This document shows, piece after piece, positions 1 to 11,954 of a DNA stretch of 64,000 nucleotides. This DNA comes from Cladorhizidae sp. MBARI D1340-BT2 (Eukaryota > Porifera > Demospongiae > Poecilosclerida > Cladorhizidae). The notes below the pieces were generated by a model that did no database searches, was not told the origin of the DNA, and saw only the letters and a list, made by a program, of their open reading frames with translations. The DNA lies in assembly GCA_028752905.1 (NCBI GenBank), contig JAQNBH010000010.1, positions 19,340,422 to 19,404,421 on the forward strand, written 5' to 3'. Position numbers and translations under genes: made by a program. How positions within the stretch are numbered: the stretch's first letter is position 1; each line of letters begins with the position of its first letter.

Positions 1-21
1 TTTTTCATGGGTATAATTATA

Positions 22-369
22 TATAGCCCCAAGTTACTGGAACTACAAGTGGAGGGAACCTCAAAGACCTGAATGACTGATTTTGCTGCATAAATATCTC
101 CAGATTGCCAAGTGCTAGAGAGTTCAAATTAGCACCAGTGGCTAGACCTACTCTATAACGAGTGGTTTCATTAGGCGCTAAAACGTAAGGACGTCAGTGC
201 GCGGGTTGAAAATGAACTTCGTTAAAATTCCAGCGCGCAAGTACTTAATTAGCGCCTAATGAAAACACATTGATATAGAGTATTGGCAATCTGGAGATAT
301 TTATGCGGCAAACAGGCATTCAGGGTTTTGGGGTTCCCTCCACTTGTAGCTCCAGTAACTTGGCTATAG
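22..369. mobile_element. MITE with long terminal inverted repeats
   Basis: The two ends are inverted copies of each other: the left arm (about 22-110, containing TTACTGGAACTACAAGTGGA) matches the reverse complement of about 284-369. A second inner inverted pair, CATTAGGCGCTAA at 169-181 and its complement at 249-261, brackets the centre. There is no coding capacity. The structure is that of a non-autonomous, palindromic DNA transposon. The superfamily is unknown and I could not define a clean target duplication. A diverged relative lies at 10262-10420. Confidence 0.8.
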
Positions 370-704
370 GCAGTTATAACCATTAAAAATATTTTAGTAT
401 CAAAAGAGAGCACACAGAGAGACCTATCTTTTGAGCTATATAGTCAAGTCCATATGATGAAGTTTACAGAATCTATGGAGCTATAAAGTGGTAACCACAA
501 GCAAATATATATATTATATGGAATAGTCCTCCCCCCTAAAATGCAACTGTCACCCCTTAAAATCAGATACATTTCCTTCAGCCTAAAAAACACTACCGGT
601 AGGGAGAAAGAGACAGAGACACAGACACACAGACACACCAAATACACCAGCACAGGTAAGATTTAAAGTATACACCATTATCCTACACATCTTTGGCATT
701 ATCA

Positions 705-1110
705 CAAACACACACACACACACCATGAAGCACACACACACCATGACATACACACACAAGCCATGACACACACATACACCATGACACACCCACACACCAA
801 TGACACACACATACACACACCATACACACACACGCCATGACACACACACACACACCATGACACACACACACATATGTACACTATGACACACACACACACC
901 ATGACACACACACACATATGCACACTATGACACACACACACACCATGACACACACACACCGACACACACACACATAAAGACATACACACAACGCACATGC
1001 ATAAAGACATGCACATATATACAACACCACACACACACACACCATGACACACACACACCACACACACACACACACATATAAAGACATACACATGTACAAC
1101 ACCACACACA
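705..1110. repeat. CA-rich microsatellite / CACCATGACACA minisatellite
   Basis: This is a long run of CA dinucleotides broken at intervals by CCATGA, giving a loose higher-order unit. Several short open frames rich in Cys, Val and His arise on the minus strand purely from the repeat. Confidence 0.95.
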
Positions 1111-2944
1111 AATGCAAACTTAAAATCATACGATAATTCACACCTATACATGGTGATCATCGAGAAGCTTGCAGTGATCTTTGTAGACTCCTTAAGACTG
1201 CCTAATTAGACCATCATATTTTGGAGCAGCTCCAATTCTTGTCCATCTATCAAGTGATGTTATTTTGCACCAAAATAGTTGTCACAAAGAAGCTTGCACA
1301 GTGATCTCTGAAGCTTCCTTAAAACTGCTGGAAATTAAATTGACAATTTCTACTTCCAAAAACAAACAAACTCCAGGCATGAGAAAATCAAGTTCGGTTA
1401 ATAAAATAAAATGCACATTACAACAAATTAATACAAGATCACGCCTTCCAAGTAGTAGCATTTACTTCACCAGTAGTATATAGTTCACACAAATTCCTCA
1501 AAACCTAACAACATTCATCGATTTTTTCAAGAGTAACATCAGGAATGTCAGTACCTTCTTCCTGGTATTGAGCCTATAAGCCCTAACACTCCTTTCTACA
1601 CTATTTTTGGAGAAAATTTGATCTGTCACTTGTACTGTATGCTGGATATTTTGCTGTTATCCTTTTGCTGTAGAAAGTGTGAAGCATCTCTGGTAGGCTT
1701 GCAACCTAAAGGTTTAACAAGGCCTAAAAAATAAGAATGACAATCATCTAAGTATGCAACACCATGTGCACACCCACACTTTACACAGGGAAAAGCTCGT
1801 GGGGCAAAATTTCCACAGTGAAATGAAGGCCTTTATTTGCATTTTGTGTGTAAACATCAATAGATTTGTTTAGTAGATTACAATCACTAGGCTGCCTGTA
1901 GGCTATATTGGCCTTAGAAGCTGAACTATACTTCCAGTATAGGAGCTTTTCACTCTAGCTCAAGTGCTTTGCGTCGCTGATAACTGATGCTATGAGGACC
2001 CGCCTGTTGTAAAAAGATGATTACAAGTCTGATTGTCAATTTTTATGCAAAAGCGAAGCCTAACTGCCATCACTATGCTTCGTAAATCACCTTTCTTATT
2101 CCCGATCACTAAACATATATTTTTTTGCATAATTTGATGAGATTAGTATAACTCTACCAATAGTTCTACTCTCAGAAATTTTTTTAAAAACCTTTATATA
2201 ATTGCTGCAAAGCTGATCTCAATCTCTTTTACTCATGCCACCCCAATACAGTCCAACTTTGTAACTTGATCGTCATCATCGAGGCATTAAAGCTGTTTTA
2301 AAGCAGTTCTTTTGGTAACAACATGAGAGGCTTGCTATCACCATCAGAGATACATAATTGTACTGAAGTGCCCTGCAAAAAAGCTCTGGAATTACATTTG
2401 GCCCCATAGAACTAGCAAAACACTTCCCAGCATAGTCAGCTTTCCAACAACTGATCACTACTAATCACATCACTTGTAGTGCTTAAAGATAAGCCAACAT
2501 CTTTAACCTATCAGAAATATTGTACCAAATCACAAAGAGAAGCCTCTTTTCTGCCATGTACTCTCTATGCTAATGAATGTATCTTCAAAATCTTCCTCAG
2601 AAAGTGTACCATGATACTTCCTTGCTTCTTGACTAGCCCTATCAAATATCAAAACTATCATTACAGTTATATACAAACGAAAGAAGCTATTTTTTTGCTC
2701 AATTTGGGACATTTTTGAAGTTTTGATGAGATGGAAGGTCCAATAAGTTACAAAATATTTGAAGGAGACAGTAAGTGCCAGCCATAAGTGCTCTTATTTC
2801 AGACCGCTGATCCAAGCTCTATTGAGAGCACTTCACTATTAGTGCCAGGATCCTGTACCCATAGAAGAAGGGACTCTAAAACCATCCCATCTCAAACATT
2901 ACAATAGAGGGGCACATGCATAAAGAGAGACATTCTCATGGTTG
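1111..2944. other. Intergenic, no recognisable gene
   Basis: AT-rich unique sequence. The open frames are under 80 codons and show no recognisable family. A minus-strand frame at 2530-2712 and another at 2276-2458 look protein-like in composition and could be remnants of a decayed transposon, but I cannot name one. Confidence 0.4.
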
Positions 2945-2954
2945 CCAGATTTTG

Positions 2955-3008
2955 TGGATGTGCGTGCATGTGTGTGTGTGTTTGTGTGTGTGTGTTTGTG
3001 TGTGTGTA
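2955..3008. repeat. GT microsatellite
   Basis: Short (GT)n tract with TTTG interruptions. Confidence 0.9.
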
Positions 3009-3865
3009 CAATATTTGATGAATGGAGGGTCGAAGAGCTAATGAAAGACTGCATAGCTCAAATAACCTGACAGAAGTGCCCGTCGACTCTGATACTCAAT
3101 CAGATTCACCATCAGAAGATTCTGGGGACGTCATCAAATTCAAAGCAACTTACACTATCTGACTTAGTGAAGCAAGGAGAGAGACTCAACTTCTTCACTA
3201 ATTCTAGAAGCAGAGCCCTCTGGAGTTGGTATGAAAGAAACTGAAATCTCAGGAAATATTCAAGAGTGAGAGATGCCGGAGGAGTTGATGAGAGGATACA
3301 GAAGCCTCACCAGTAAGGATCAGAGGGACATCTGGAGCTCCAGTGTGTATGGTGGCCAGCCATAGCTCTTTTCATTTAGCCATCTACTACTGAGCTAACA
3401 TTGTTAATAATCCTCAACTCATTTCTATACTGTTGGAGGCCACCTCTTCTTCCTTCTTACACTCCTAAACTTCTTTCTAGGCATTTTTATCCTGTCCTAC
3501 CACACACACGTAAACTTCAATAGTTGTGTACTGACCTGCCGTAAACTGGTAGTCAAATGTTTTCCTTCATCGTCTTCCCCCATTCCAGAGATCAAGTGTG
3601 TGCATTTAAACATAATTAAGAAAGTCATTATAATAACTATTATGTGGTGGACTCTCCAATTCATCACAAAAAACTAATTCGAAAAGCTCAAAGAGTCGGT
3701 CTTTGAGTAGTATTTGCATTGGGACTATCGAGTTATTGAGTGCGATCAAGGAAGACCATATACATGCAAGCTTACCTCTAGAAATTAATGACTATAACCT
3801 TCCTTATATAATACAGCAATAGATTACTAATGAGGAGGAGAGGGGGGGGGGGGAGGACAATATTC
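3009..3865. other. Intergenic, nothing recognised
   Basis: Unique sequence with no open frame or RNA gene that I can support. A G-homopolymer lies at about 3843-3853. Confidence 0.4.
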
Positions 3866-3874
3866 AAATATGAT

Positions 3875-4110
3875 GTATATAAAAAAGTATCTAGTCGAAA
3901 TGTCGAAAGAATAAAATTTGAAGTTGATTATGGAGAAGGTGATTTTAAAGTTATAATTTTCAATGACCTCCTCGGTAATAATTTACTCACGTGATGTTTC
4001 AGCTAGATTATTTAGCTGAAACGTCGAATGAGTAAATTTAAGAAGAGAATCATTATATTATCTATACTGTCAATGAGAGTTCGTTGAGAGTATATAATCA
4101 CATGCTTATC
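3875..4110. repeat. Snap-back dispersed repeat (GAAACGTCGA family)
   Basis: A near-palindrome is centred at about 4008-4015: AATTTACTCA...TTTCAGCTA is mirrored by TAGCTGAAACGTCGAATGAGTAAATT-like sequence (about 3978-4040). A further copy of the unit (CTAGTCGAAATGTCGAAAG, about 3888) precedes it. The same unit recurs at about 4520-4700, 7345-7420, 9289-9470, 10095-10235 and 14803-14885. It is probably a non-autonomous mobile element. Confidence 0.6.
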
Positions 4111-4179
4111 CGTGTGAGTCTCATGCTACTAAGCATGTGCAGTAAGACATAGCAACGGGTCTCTCAAAATACCCAAACA

Positions 4180-4348
4180 TACAGTGAACCAAAATTGACA
4201 AAAATGGAACTAAAAAGGATAGAAATGGACCAAAATGGTACGAAATGGATAGAAATGGACCAAAATGGAACCAAAATGGATATAAATGGACCAAAATAGA
4301 TAGAAATGGACCAAAATGGAACCAAAATGGATAGAAATGGACCAAAAC
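4180..4348. repeat. Minisatellite, ~31-bp unit (GGACCAAAATGGAACC type)
   Basis: About five to six degenerate tandem copies of a purine-rich unit built from ATGGACCAAAATGGAACCAA and GGATAGAAAT. It creates a 76-codon minus-strand frame that is not a gene. Confidence 0.85.
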
Positions 4349-4517
4349 CAACAGAAACTGAACTACTACAGGCAGAAAGGCTCAGAGCAGACCACTAACC
4401 ACTAGGAAACTAAAACAAAAGAGAGAGGGTCAGACCCAAACAGAACCAGAATCTAATAACTGGACCACTAATAATGTAGCTAATATAAAGTTGTCTTTGG
4501 GGAGGGTGGGTGGGGAG

Positions 4518-4705
4518 TAATCACTTCATTCTTAATCCACTTTAAATCCTCTCCCTCTGTGTTTCTGCTCTATGCTCTGAGCCTTCATCAGCCTTCATAA
4601 TGAAGGCTAGAGCATGTTGCAGAAATGTTGAGTGAGTAGATTTCAAGTTGATTAAGGAGAAAATCATTTTATGTCCAGTGAGAGTTCGTTGAGAGTCACT
4701 GCTTT
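4518..4705. repeat. Snap-back repeat, GATGAAGGCTAGAGCAT family
   Basis: The left arm (about 4518-4590) is an imperfect reverse complement of the right arm (about 4597-4670). The centre reads CTTCATCAGCCTTCATAATGAAGG. The tail has the family's shared AGTGAGAGTTCGTTGAGAGT segment. The arms carry the hammerhead-like core described in the findings, here degenerate. Confidence 0.6.
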
Positions 4706-5039
4706 CTTTTTCATGGACATGATCATCACATACTTGCAGACTTTCTCAGATTTTGTCTTCCTCTCTAATTTATATTGCTAAACTTATCTGTAACCTTCCC
4801 TTCATTTCCTTTCTTCTGACAAAGCTTCTTGCCAACAATAGGTGTGGTTGGAACAGTTGAGTATCCACCTCTGGATTTTACATACCTCCCACAACTTTCT
4901 TCTTCGTGTCTTTCAAGAAGATTCAAGAAAAATTTAATATTTTCCTCCTCGTTCTTTGAGCAGCACAGTTCTGGTTTAATGTAGTAATGTCAGTAGTTTT
5001 AGCCAAAGCATAATTTCCCTTGACAACTCTCAATATATC

Positions 5040-7082
5040 TTTGTACTGTGCTTGGACTAAACTAAATATCTTATCTTCGTGGCTTCCCGTCAGCAAGCTT
5101 CAGCATGTGATTTGCTGATTCGGAAATATTGTTTGTCCAGTTGTGATCAACAACACCAGCTGGTTGACATCTAGACACTGAATGCATGTAAGATACACAC
5201 TCTAGTGCTTTTCTTGACAGGTAAAGAATGTACCCCACTCTCAAACACAACAATGTCATCTACTCTTGTCATCTCATTCGCCCCAAATATGATAACCAAA
5301 ATTTCAATTCGCTGTTCCTTCTCCAAATCATTTTATTTTCTAGCAACCTCTCCATGTTTCCTTGTATTCTCTGTGCAAGTGGCCATGTGAGAATGTGGGA
5401 AACGGTGTTTAATGACTTTCGTCGGTGCCTTATCACCATCACAGTTAGCCTAAGCTTGTTGCAGCTGTGGCAGTGAGTATAGCTGACTGGTCAACATCAA
5501 ATGTGGAGTTTCCACGCAGGAGAACTGGACCTACGATTATTGGTGTCCTCCAGTGGTAATGCTAGTTACGGCTGATCACAAAAAAACAGCACCACGGCTG
5601 TAAGTTTTATCAAAAACAACAAAACCTCTTGGTATCGATCAACATTTCTTCTGTGTGTGCATGGCAACTAAAGGAACTCTGTCTTCTCCATGCACACCAC
5701 CTGCTGCACTAAAGCATGTTTCTGTGCCATGTCTTCTAAATGTTGGCAAAAGCCTTGGTGGTTGTCGTCTGTGGTCTTCCTTCTTGCCATAGTGTTTCTT
5801 GCATCCTAGCTGGTGCAGGTACTTTGGTGCATCACACACACTCTTCTCTACCAGAAGTTTGTTTGCATACATTTCTGGGTTGTTTGTAATTTGTGGGCTT
5901 CCCAATATCTTCTTTTACTGGACCAAGAGCATGGTAGTAATATCTTGTGTGCTTTGTGGCATCACCATGGGCTGGTGTTCCAGGATATATTCCACCAATG
6001 CAAAATTGGAATCATTAGTGTTGGGGACACATCCTGGATATCATCAACCAAGTTACACACCTTTTGTACAATGGATTGGCTTTCAAAGTGGAACAACATC
6101 TTTGGATCTCCAAAATGCTTCCCGAGTTTGGCTGAGGGTCTGGTGGAACTCACACTCGTCTTTAGTTTATCATTATCTCCAAGCAATACTGGCTGTTCTT
6201 GAAGAACACTTTCCTGAAATCTTGTTAGTAATCAACAACAAGACTTGCTTTAGTGCTCGATCCTTGAGTATCCATGCACCACAGTTCACTTTTTTCCATC
6301 TGCACGCCTCGTCTGATTCCTTTCATTCTTAAGGACATAGAAGACATTCTCTTTAGCATCCATACGCATGGCAGGAAGACCTTTGGTAGCTGTTGAGAGC
6401 ATGTTGAACACCTGCTCTGTTTTCAAGAAGGCACTGTTCTTCAGAATTCCCTGATAACTATTTTTTCTCTTTGTTAAAGCACTCCCTGCATCCGTCTCTT
6501 TAGTTTTGTCTGCATCCATCTCTTCAACTGTCTCATTAAGTTGACTGCCATCACTTGCTGGACACAAGACATGATTAACATGCAGAGATATGTCTGAAGT
6601 GCATGCTATGCTGGCACTGATCTCTGTCACCTGAGGCATGCTAGTTCTGACTTCAGCTGCTTGTTACGTGAATGTCTTAAGGATTCCTCCAGAGAAGAGT
6701 CCCCACTCTGCATGATGATGTCCTGCTCTTCTTGCTTACACACCCTCTCTGGGATATAATGACACAAAGTGGTATGGAGGAAATCCTTTGCCCATTTTGG
6801 CATTGTGGCTCGTGACCACATCAGTGCCACTGGAGTTCTTGGCTCACCATCACACCCGACTACTTTCCTTGAAAATGGCCCAGTCAGGAACTCATTGGCA
6901 GTGGTTGGAGGATAATACAATCTGAGGGGCATACCTACAGCTATACTCGAGGCATATACATGCATCCTTTCAGCATATTTTCCAATGCCACACACATAGC
7001 TACCGCACAAGTCTTTGGTAAGTAGTAGTGACATCTTAACTGCCGTTGATGAGATCAGTGAATTTTGGATCCTCTGCATCAT
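5040..7082 (-). pseudogene. Decayed transposase-like gene (MULE-type suspected)
   Basis: A series of minus-strand open blocks in shifting frames (about 7082-6627, 6639-6286, 6186-5962, 5905-5639, then 5259-5071) reads like one protein interrupted by frameshifts and stops. Suggestive points are a GPVLLRGNSTFD-like stretch near 5520 and TNNISESANHMLK near 5110, which resembles the late catalytic-domain region of Mutator-like and related transposases. Upstream blocks contain plausible globular sequence (for example MPKWAKDFLHTTLCHYIPER) that I do not recognise. No intact frame survives. The family assignment is weak. The alternative is a decayed host gene, but the number of breaks in 2 kb favours an old mobile element. 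Confidence 0.45.
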
Positions 7083-7344
7083 AGTACTCCCTGTGGTGGA
7101 GCATCTCTACTAGAGCTGCAGCTAAACAGAGTTGGTAGTGTTTCTCCTGTGCCATAGAGTGCTAGTTATGTACCATGGTAAAAGCAACAGCCATCACCTA
7201 CAAATGACAAAGGTATATGAGCCGTCGGTAGAATTGGATGAAACAGCATTCAAGTGGAAGCATTGTTCTCTATTCCGGGCTGTTCATCAACATCGCTCTG
7301 CACTGGCAGGCTAACTTTGCGCACATCAAGCGGCATCATTATTC

Positions 7345-7425
7345 CTGATGAAGACTAGAGCATCTAGTCGAAACGTCGAGAGAGTAACATTCAAGTCCAT
7401 TACGAGAAAGTCATTATATCCTTCC
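7345..7425 (+). repeat. Dispersed repeat with hammerhead-like core
   Basis: This is the best-conserved member of the dispersed family: CTGATGA (7345-7351), a perfect 6-bp stem GACTAG/CTAGTC (7353-7358 with 7364-7369) closed by AGCAT, then GAAAC (7370-7374). That is the order of a hammerhead ribozyme core and stem II. Stems I and III and a cleavage triplet are not obvious, so I annotate it as a repeat and not as an RNA gene. Confidence 0.5.
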
Positions 7426-7626
7426 TGTACGAGTGTCCAGGAGTGGTTGTCCACCCCTATTCTTTAGGTGCTTGCTCGTTACAGTAGTCTAATCTACAAG
7501 TAGAAGAGTGATGATCACAATGTTCATGCATTAGGATTGGGGGCTAACTTGCGTTGAAAGAGCTTACTAGAAGTTGTAGTCTGTGTTGTCCAGGAATACA
7601 CACTGTCTACAGTAAAACACTCAGGA

Positions 7627-8025
7627 AGCACGCCAGGACAGCTTCAGCATGCCAGGACAGCTTCAGCACGCCAGGACAGCTTTAGCATGCCAGGACAGCT
7701 TCAGCACGCCAGGACAGCTTCAGCACGCCAGGACAGCTTCAGCATGCCAGGACAGCTTCAGCACGCCAGGACAGCTTCAGCACGCCAGGACAGCTTCAGC
7801 ACGCCAGGACAGCTTCAGCACGCCAGGACAGCTTCAGCACGCCAGGACAGCTTCAGCACGCCAGGACAGCTTCAGCACGCCAGGACAGCTTCAGCACGCC
7901 AGGACAGCTTCAGCACGCCAGGACAGCTTCAGCACGCCATGACAACTTCAGCATGCCAGGACAACTTCAGCACGCCAGGACTGCTTCAGCACATCAGGAC
8001 AGCTTCAGCACACCAGGCTTTCAGT
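7627..8025. repeat. Minisatellite, 19-bp unit (CAGCTTCAGCACGCCAGGA)
   Basis: About 21 tandem copies, nearly perfect, with G/A variation in CACG/CATG and decaying units at the right end. Because 19 is not a multiple of 3, the protein repeat cycles through three frames. Overlapping open frames here are artefacts. Confidence 0.95.
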
Positions 8026-9240
8026 TCTTTGCTGTTCATAGGAACACACTCGCTGTGGACCCTACAATGACATTGAACAGTATCTCTCAGACTCTGCGAC
8101 ATTCCATACCACATGCTACACGTGGGCACCTATATATTTGGGACAAACTCTCCCTTTGTTCTTGACATGGCCTTCAGTTCTCAAGGTGGCCTTCACTTCA
8201 GAGACAAGGTCAGAGTTTAACTGACACTTTTTTCTGCCCTTTATAAGCGAAGATCACACAAAATATATTTTCAAAATAAGATCACACAAAATATATTTTG
8301 GTGACTGAGTAGATCATAATTCATAAGATGTCAATGGTCAAGTATCATTAGTGGCTTCTAGCTTTAACTGTGAAAGAAAAAAAATAGCTGCAGTTTTTAT
8401 GATCACAGCAAGGAAACAAGATTGCACGCATGTAGACCATAGCTAGTTAGATGATCCAAAACCAATATTGCAAGAACAGGCCGTTGCAGTCTACACAGCA
8501 TGGCTACAGTCTGTTGATGACCCCATACCTTGAAGCCAATATTGAAAACGAACTGGTTGCAGGTATGCTTGGCAACAGTCTGCTTCCTTTTCTTTTTTAA
8601 ACAGGTCATACCTGACTCACTTGTTGGTTATTTAAAATAAAAAGTTTCCAGTTGTATTTTGTCGAATTGCTTCTGGCTGATGGAGAAATTGACCGAGTCC
8701 TCGGCCCCGTATAGTCAGAGCTTAATTGATGTGGGATTCTGCACACATACTGGCAGATGTCAGGTCTTGTTGCCATTGTTGGAAGTATTCATGTATGTAC
8801 ATCATGCTGTCCAATACATAAAAATCATGTCTTGTTGCTATTGTTGACTGCATTCATGTATGGGGCAGCTGTAGCATTCAGGACTTGGTATCAATTACAC
8901 AGGAGAACTCCACCAGCAAAACACCTGGTAGAAGATCAGCTATAGTCCCCTTTAGGATTAGGTAATGGTTTCTCTAGAGTGAGAAACCAACTAAGCCATA
9001 GGGACTGAGTGCGGGTCATTTGTCCAGCTTAGTATATACCATGCGCATAGACTTTAAAACAGCATGTTAGCTATATAGCATATTTGCATCTGCTATCAAC
9101 ACATTTTTTACCACAATCCTGAAGTAGACGTTATTGGAAGATGTACAGTGGGAGAGATTAAAAGTGTGTCTGTGTGGGGGAGCACAAAGGAATGTTTACT
9201 TATCAAACACAATAAAATAATAATTACCCCACATTTGTCA
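8026..9240. other. Intergenic, nothing recognised
   Basis: Unique AT-rich sequence containing small local duplications (for example AGATCACACAAAATATATTTT twice around 8250-8298). I see no supportable coding region. Confidence 0.4.
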
Positions 9241-9284
9241 TTCTTGCTTACAAAATTTATAGCTATAGAAACTAAATTAAATTT

Positions 9285-9475
9285 TACAATAAACTTCTCA
9301 ATAATCAACTTGAAATTGTCTCTCGATCTTTCGATTAGCCTTCACCAGGAATAATTACTGATGAGGGCTAGAGCATCTTGTCAAAACGTGGAGAGAATAG
9401 TCTTTCAAGTTGATTATTGAGAAGGTTATTGTATGTTATTATGTCAACTGAGAGTTAATTGAGAGTAAATCTAAT
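9285..9475. repeat. Snap-back repeat with hammerhead-like core in its centre
   Basis: The arms are inverted: 9289-9330 contains CTCAATAATCAACTTGAAA, and the reverse complement lies at about 9390-9432. The centre holds head-to-head copies of the GATGAAGGCTAGAGCAT unit. The right one begins with CTGATGA at 9358-9364. No ORF. It is likely a MITE of the same family as 7345 and 14803. Confidence 0.65.
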
Positions 9476-10094
9476 ACAAACGCGATAAGGGAGCCTTGTT
9501 CAGTCAAGCATGCTTCAATGACCTTTCAGCTGAAGCAGAAGTTATAGGTATGGGGAAGTATAAGTGAAACAATTTGTGTAGAGCAGCCTTGATTACCTAT
9601 TGTCGCACAAGCGCACTTAATTCTGGTGTGGCTTTCTTGATGACATCATAAAAAATTGGTAATTTCACATTTAACTCGGACAACTCCACATCATTTCACA
9701 TCTCTATGGAAACTTGCTTGCTAGGTTGTTTATTATCAGTTAGCATCCGTTGCTGCAGTACATTGTAGGCATCATCAATGCAAACAAGACTGACACCTGA
9801 TATTATAGGACGGGGAAAAGCCACTTCCCCCCCCCCCCCCCACCCAGCCCTTCCAGATTCCTGCCACTGATGTGGGGTGTAGACAGTGTTCTGGTTAAGT
9901 TTTTTGATCTAGTTATGAGTGGAAAAACAGGGATAGATCTTTGAAGAGGTAATTTTTTTCCTAGGTTTTGTACACTGTCAGTTTACTACTTCTCCGAAGG
10001 ATGTAGGTGCACCTGAAGAAATTATGGAGAAAATGGGCCTTCAGGTAGCTAAGAAGCCGTAGGTGTGAGAGTTCTATATAGCCGAGATGTGAGC
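9476..10094. other. Intergenic; C-homopolymer, no gene
   Basis: Unique sequence with a 14-base C run ending at about 9840. There is no coding region that I can support. Confidence 0.4.
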
Positions 10095-10240
10095 TTTATT
10101 TTTCAACGAACTCTCAATTGACCTTGTAGATATAACTTTCTCAATAGTCAACTTAAAAACTTATTCCTGCAATGTTTTGGCTAGGATGCTGTAGCCGAAA
10201 AGTTGAGTTAGATGATCAAGAAAGTCTATTCCTGGTGAAG
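10095..10240. repeat. Snap-back repeat, diverged copy
   Basis: AACGAACTCTCAATTGACC, TTTCTCAATAGTCAACTTAA and the centre TTGGCTAGGATGCTGTAGCC-GAAAAG mirror the family seen at 9285-9475, with more divergence. Confidence 0.5.
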
Positions 10241-10261
10241 GGGAAACTATACCATCAAGTG

Positions 10262-10420
10262 AACTAGTGGTTACAACTTTGGAGCTGCATAGATTCTGCA
10301 CACTTCACTGTATAACCTTCATAGTAACATCTGTGTGCTCTCTTTTGAATATTGCATATGGTAACCATGCCAAAGTTACCTGCACCTCAAGTGGGGAGAC
10401 CTCAAAATCTTAAGTGCATG
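10262..10420. mobile_element. Second copy of the 22-369 element family
   Basis: This sequence matches the reverse complement of about 300-497: GTGGTTAC, GCATAGATTCTG, GTGTGCTCTCTTTTGA and CTCAAGTGGGGAGACCTCAAA correspond in order. It shows that the repeat at the start of the window extends beyond its inverted core and is dispersed. Confidence 0.6.
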
Positions 10421-11560
10421 GGTTTGCAACAAGTGTGGCTTCTGATAGTCACACGCTGGACATTGGTATCTGCGGCTAGAGGAAGCTCTGCTTTACAGGA
10501 TTAGCATGGGCGCTGGAAATAAATTCCCTCAAGCTGTAAGAAAGGGCATCTAATTGATAATTAATAATGCATGCAGGAAACCTCCGACTGCTTTTAACTT
10601 ATCAACTTATCATAATTACTTATCATAATTATAAAATAATTAAAATAAATAAACAAAACTTACAAAAATAATATAAATAAATAGCGTGGACCGACTAGGA
10701 CCCAGCACAGCCCAACTGTTCCCACGCTGGACAGCAACGGAAGGAACAGGATGGGAACGTGGTTCATCACACTCGCCTTTTAGACCACCTAACCCCTGAA
10801 AGAACAAAGCTGCCTCCCTAACAAACACTCCAGTAGTCATGGGAACCCCCCCAAAATGGGTAGTTGTCATGTTTCCTTCGTCAAGGACTCAGCTCTGTTG
10901 GCCACTGCACTTTGACCTTCAGAGAGTAGCTTGGCAAAAAGTGCACACAAGTAGCATCCTACATGAAGATGTGGCCATTCTTCCAGGGGATGATGGAAGC
11001 CCTATAAGGCCACTTACCGTCAGAACAAGAAATGCCTGAATGCTCCAAGCTCCAGGGAATATTAATTGAGGCAAATAATCTATGGATAGTGTCATTGACA
11101 GCTGCATGGATAAAAACAACCTTGATTCTTCAGACAGCTGAACCAGGAGTGTCCAACTGATTTAAGATGGGTCCACATTGCAGACAACTGTGGGGATTAC
11201 AGAGGGGAACATTCAACCACAAACAAGCATCCATTCGGAGTCCCAAGAATGACGAGGGCAGGACATGAATCAGGAGGGATCCAGACTGTTTCCTAGATAC
11301 AGCCTAAATACGTATCCTGTACCCGGGTAGCAGTATCCACATCCGAGTTCAGGAGAGAATCAAAAGAGGCTGAGCATGTGGCGCATCCCAGGCTTTCTAT
11401 TGTGAAGACATGGAATCAGATGGTGGCTCCCAGCTGTGACCTTGATGCACATTTACAAACCATCATCAAATGCAGGGTAGTTCACGTTGCATCGGTCGTC
11501 AGGAAGAATCCGGCGGGCGAGGTCAAAAACACTAGAAGCTGATGTCAAGCAGATATCAAA
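10421..11560. other. Sequence upstream of ABHD2, no recognised gene
   Basis: About 1.1 kb of unique DNA before the ABHD2 promoter region. Open frames of up to 76 codons on both strands have no recognisable domain. It could hold non-coding 5' exons of ABHD2, which cannot be seen without transcripts. Confidence 0.35.
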
Positions 11561-11760
11561 AAGGCAGAGGGTGCAAGCGGCATTATGAATATTTGGGGTA
11601 AGGGGATAGGAGAAGGCTGGCCGTCCGCCATTTTAGTCGGTTATTGGGAGTGGTTGCCTGATAAAAAGCTCGTGTAAGTGGTCTATACGCATGAGCAAAC
11701 GGGCGTGGCTAAAATAAGGGTGTGAAACTCACAACACCGACTAGCTGTGCATTATCGGTC
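11561..11760 (+). promoter_or_regulatory. Probable ABHD2 promoter / 5' UTR, YY1-like site
   Basis: This is the stretch just before the first coding exon and is richer in CG than its surroundings. CCGCCATTTT at 11625-11634 is the reverse complement of a YY1-type site (AAAATGGCGG), which in animals often sits near start sites of TATA-less promoters. No TATA box is visible. The assignment rests on position and motif only. Confidence 0.35.
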
Positions 11761-11954
11761 ATGTTGGAACTAGCTGGATTGGCTTCAACGGTTGTCTACC
11801 CGCTGTTCTGCACCTTCCTTGGCTTGTGTTCTCTCTATTTGTACCTCGCCAGGTTTTGGTGGACCGATGACGATGCCACGCCTAGCGTTTACTACCAGGC
11901 TGAATCCAGCTACATGCAGCGAGTGGTGAAGAAGTGCAAAACCCTTCAAGATGG
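11761..11954 (+). CDS. ABHD2: ABHD2 coding exon 1 (membrane anchor)
   Basis: Encodes residues 1-64 and two bases of codon 65. It starts MLELAGLASTVVYPLF and contains the single predicted transmembrane anchor followed by an Asp-rich turn (WWTDDD) and a basic stretch. The donor is GTGAGT at 11955. The frame is open 39 bp further upstream, but no earlier ATG is in frame within that open stretch. Intron 1 is only 353 bp. Confidence 0.85.

Noticed and set aside
583..1160. Cys/Val-rich minus-strand frames
   Set aside because: Translations of CA microsatellite.
7345..7425. Annotating a functional hammerhead ncRNA
   Set aside because: Only the core and stem II are visible. I could not find stem I, stem III or a cleavage triplet, so it is reported as a lead only.
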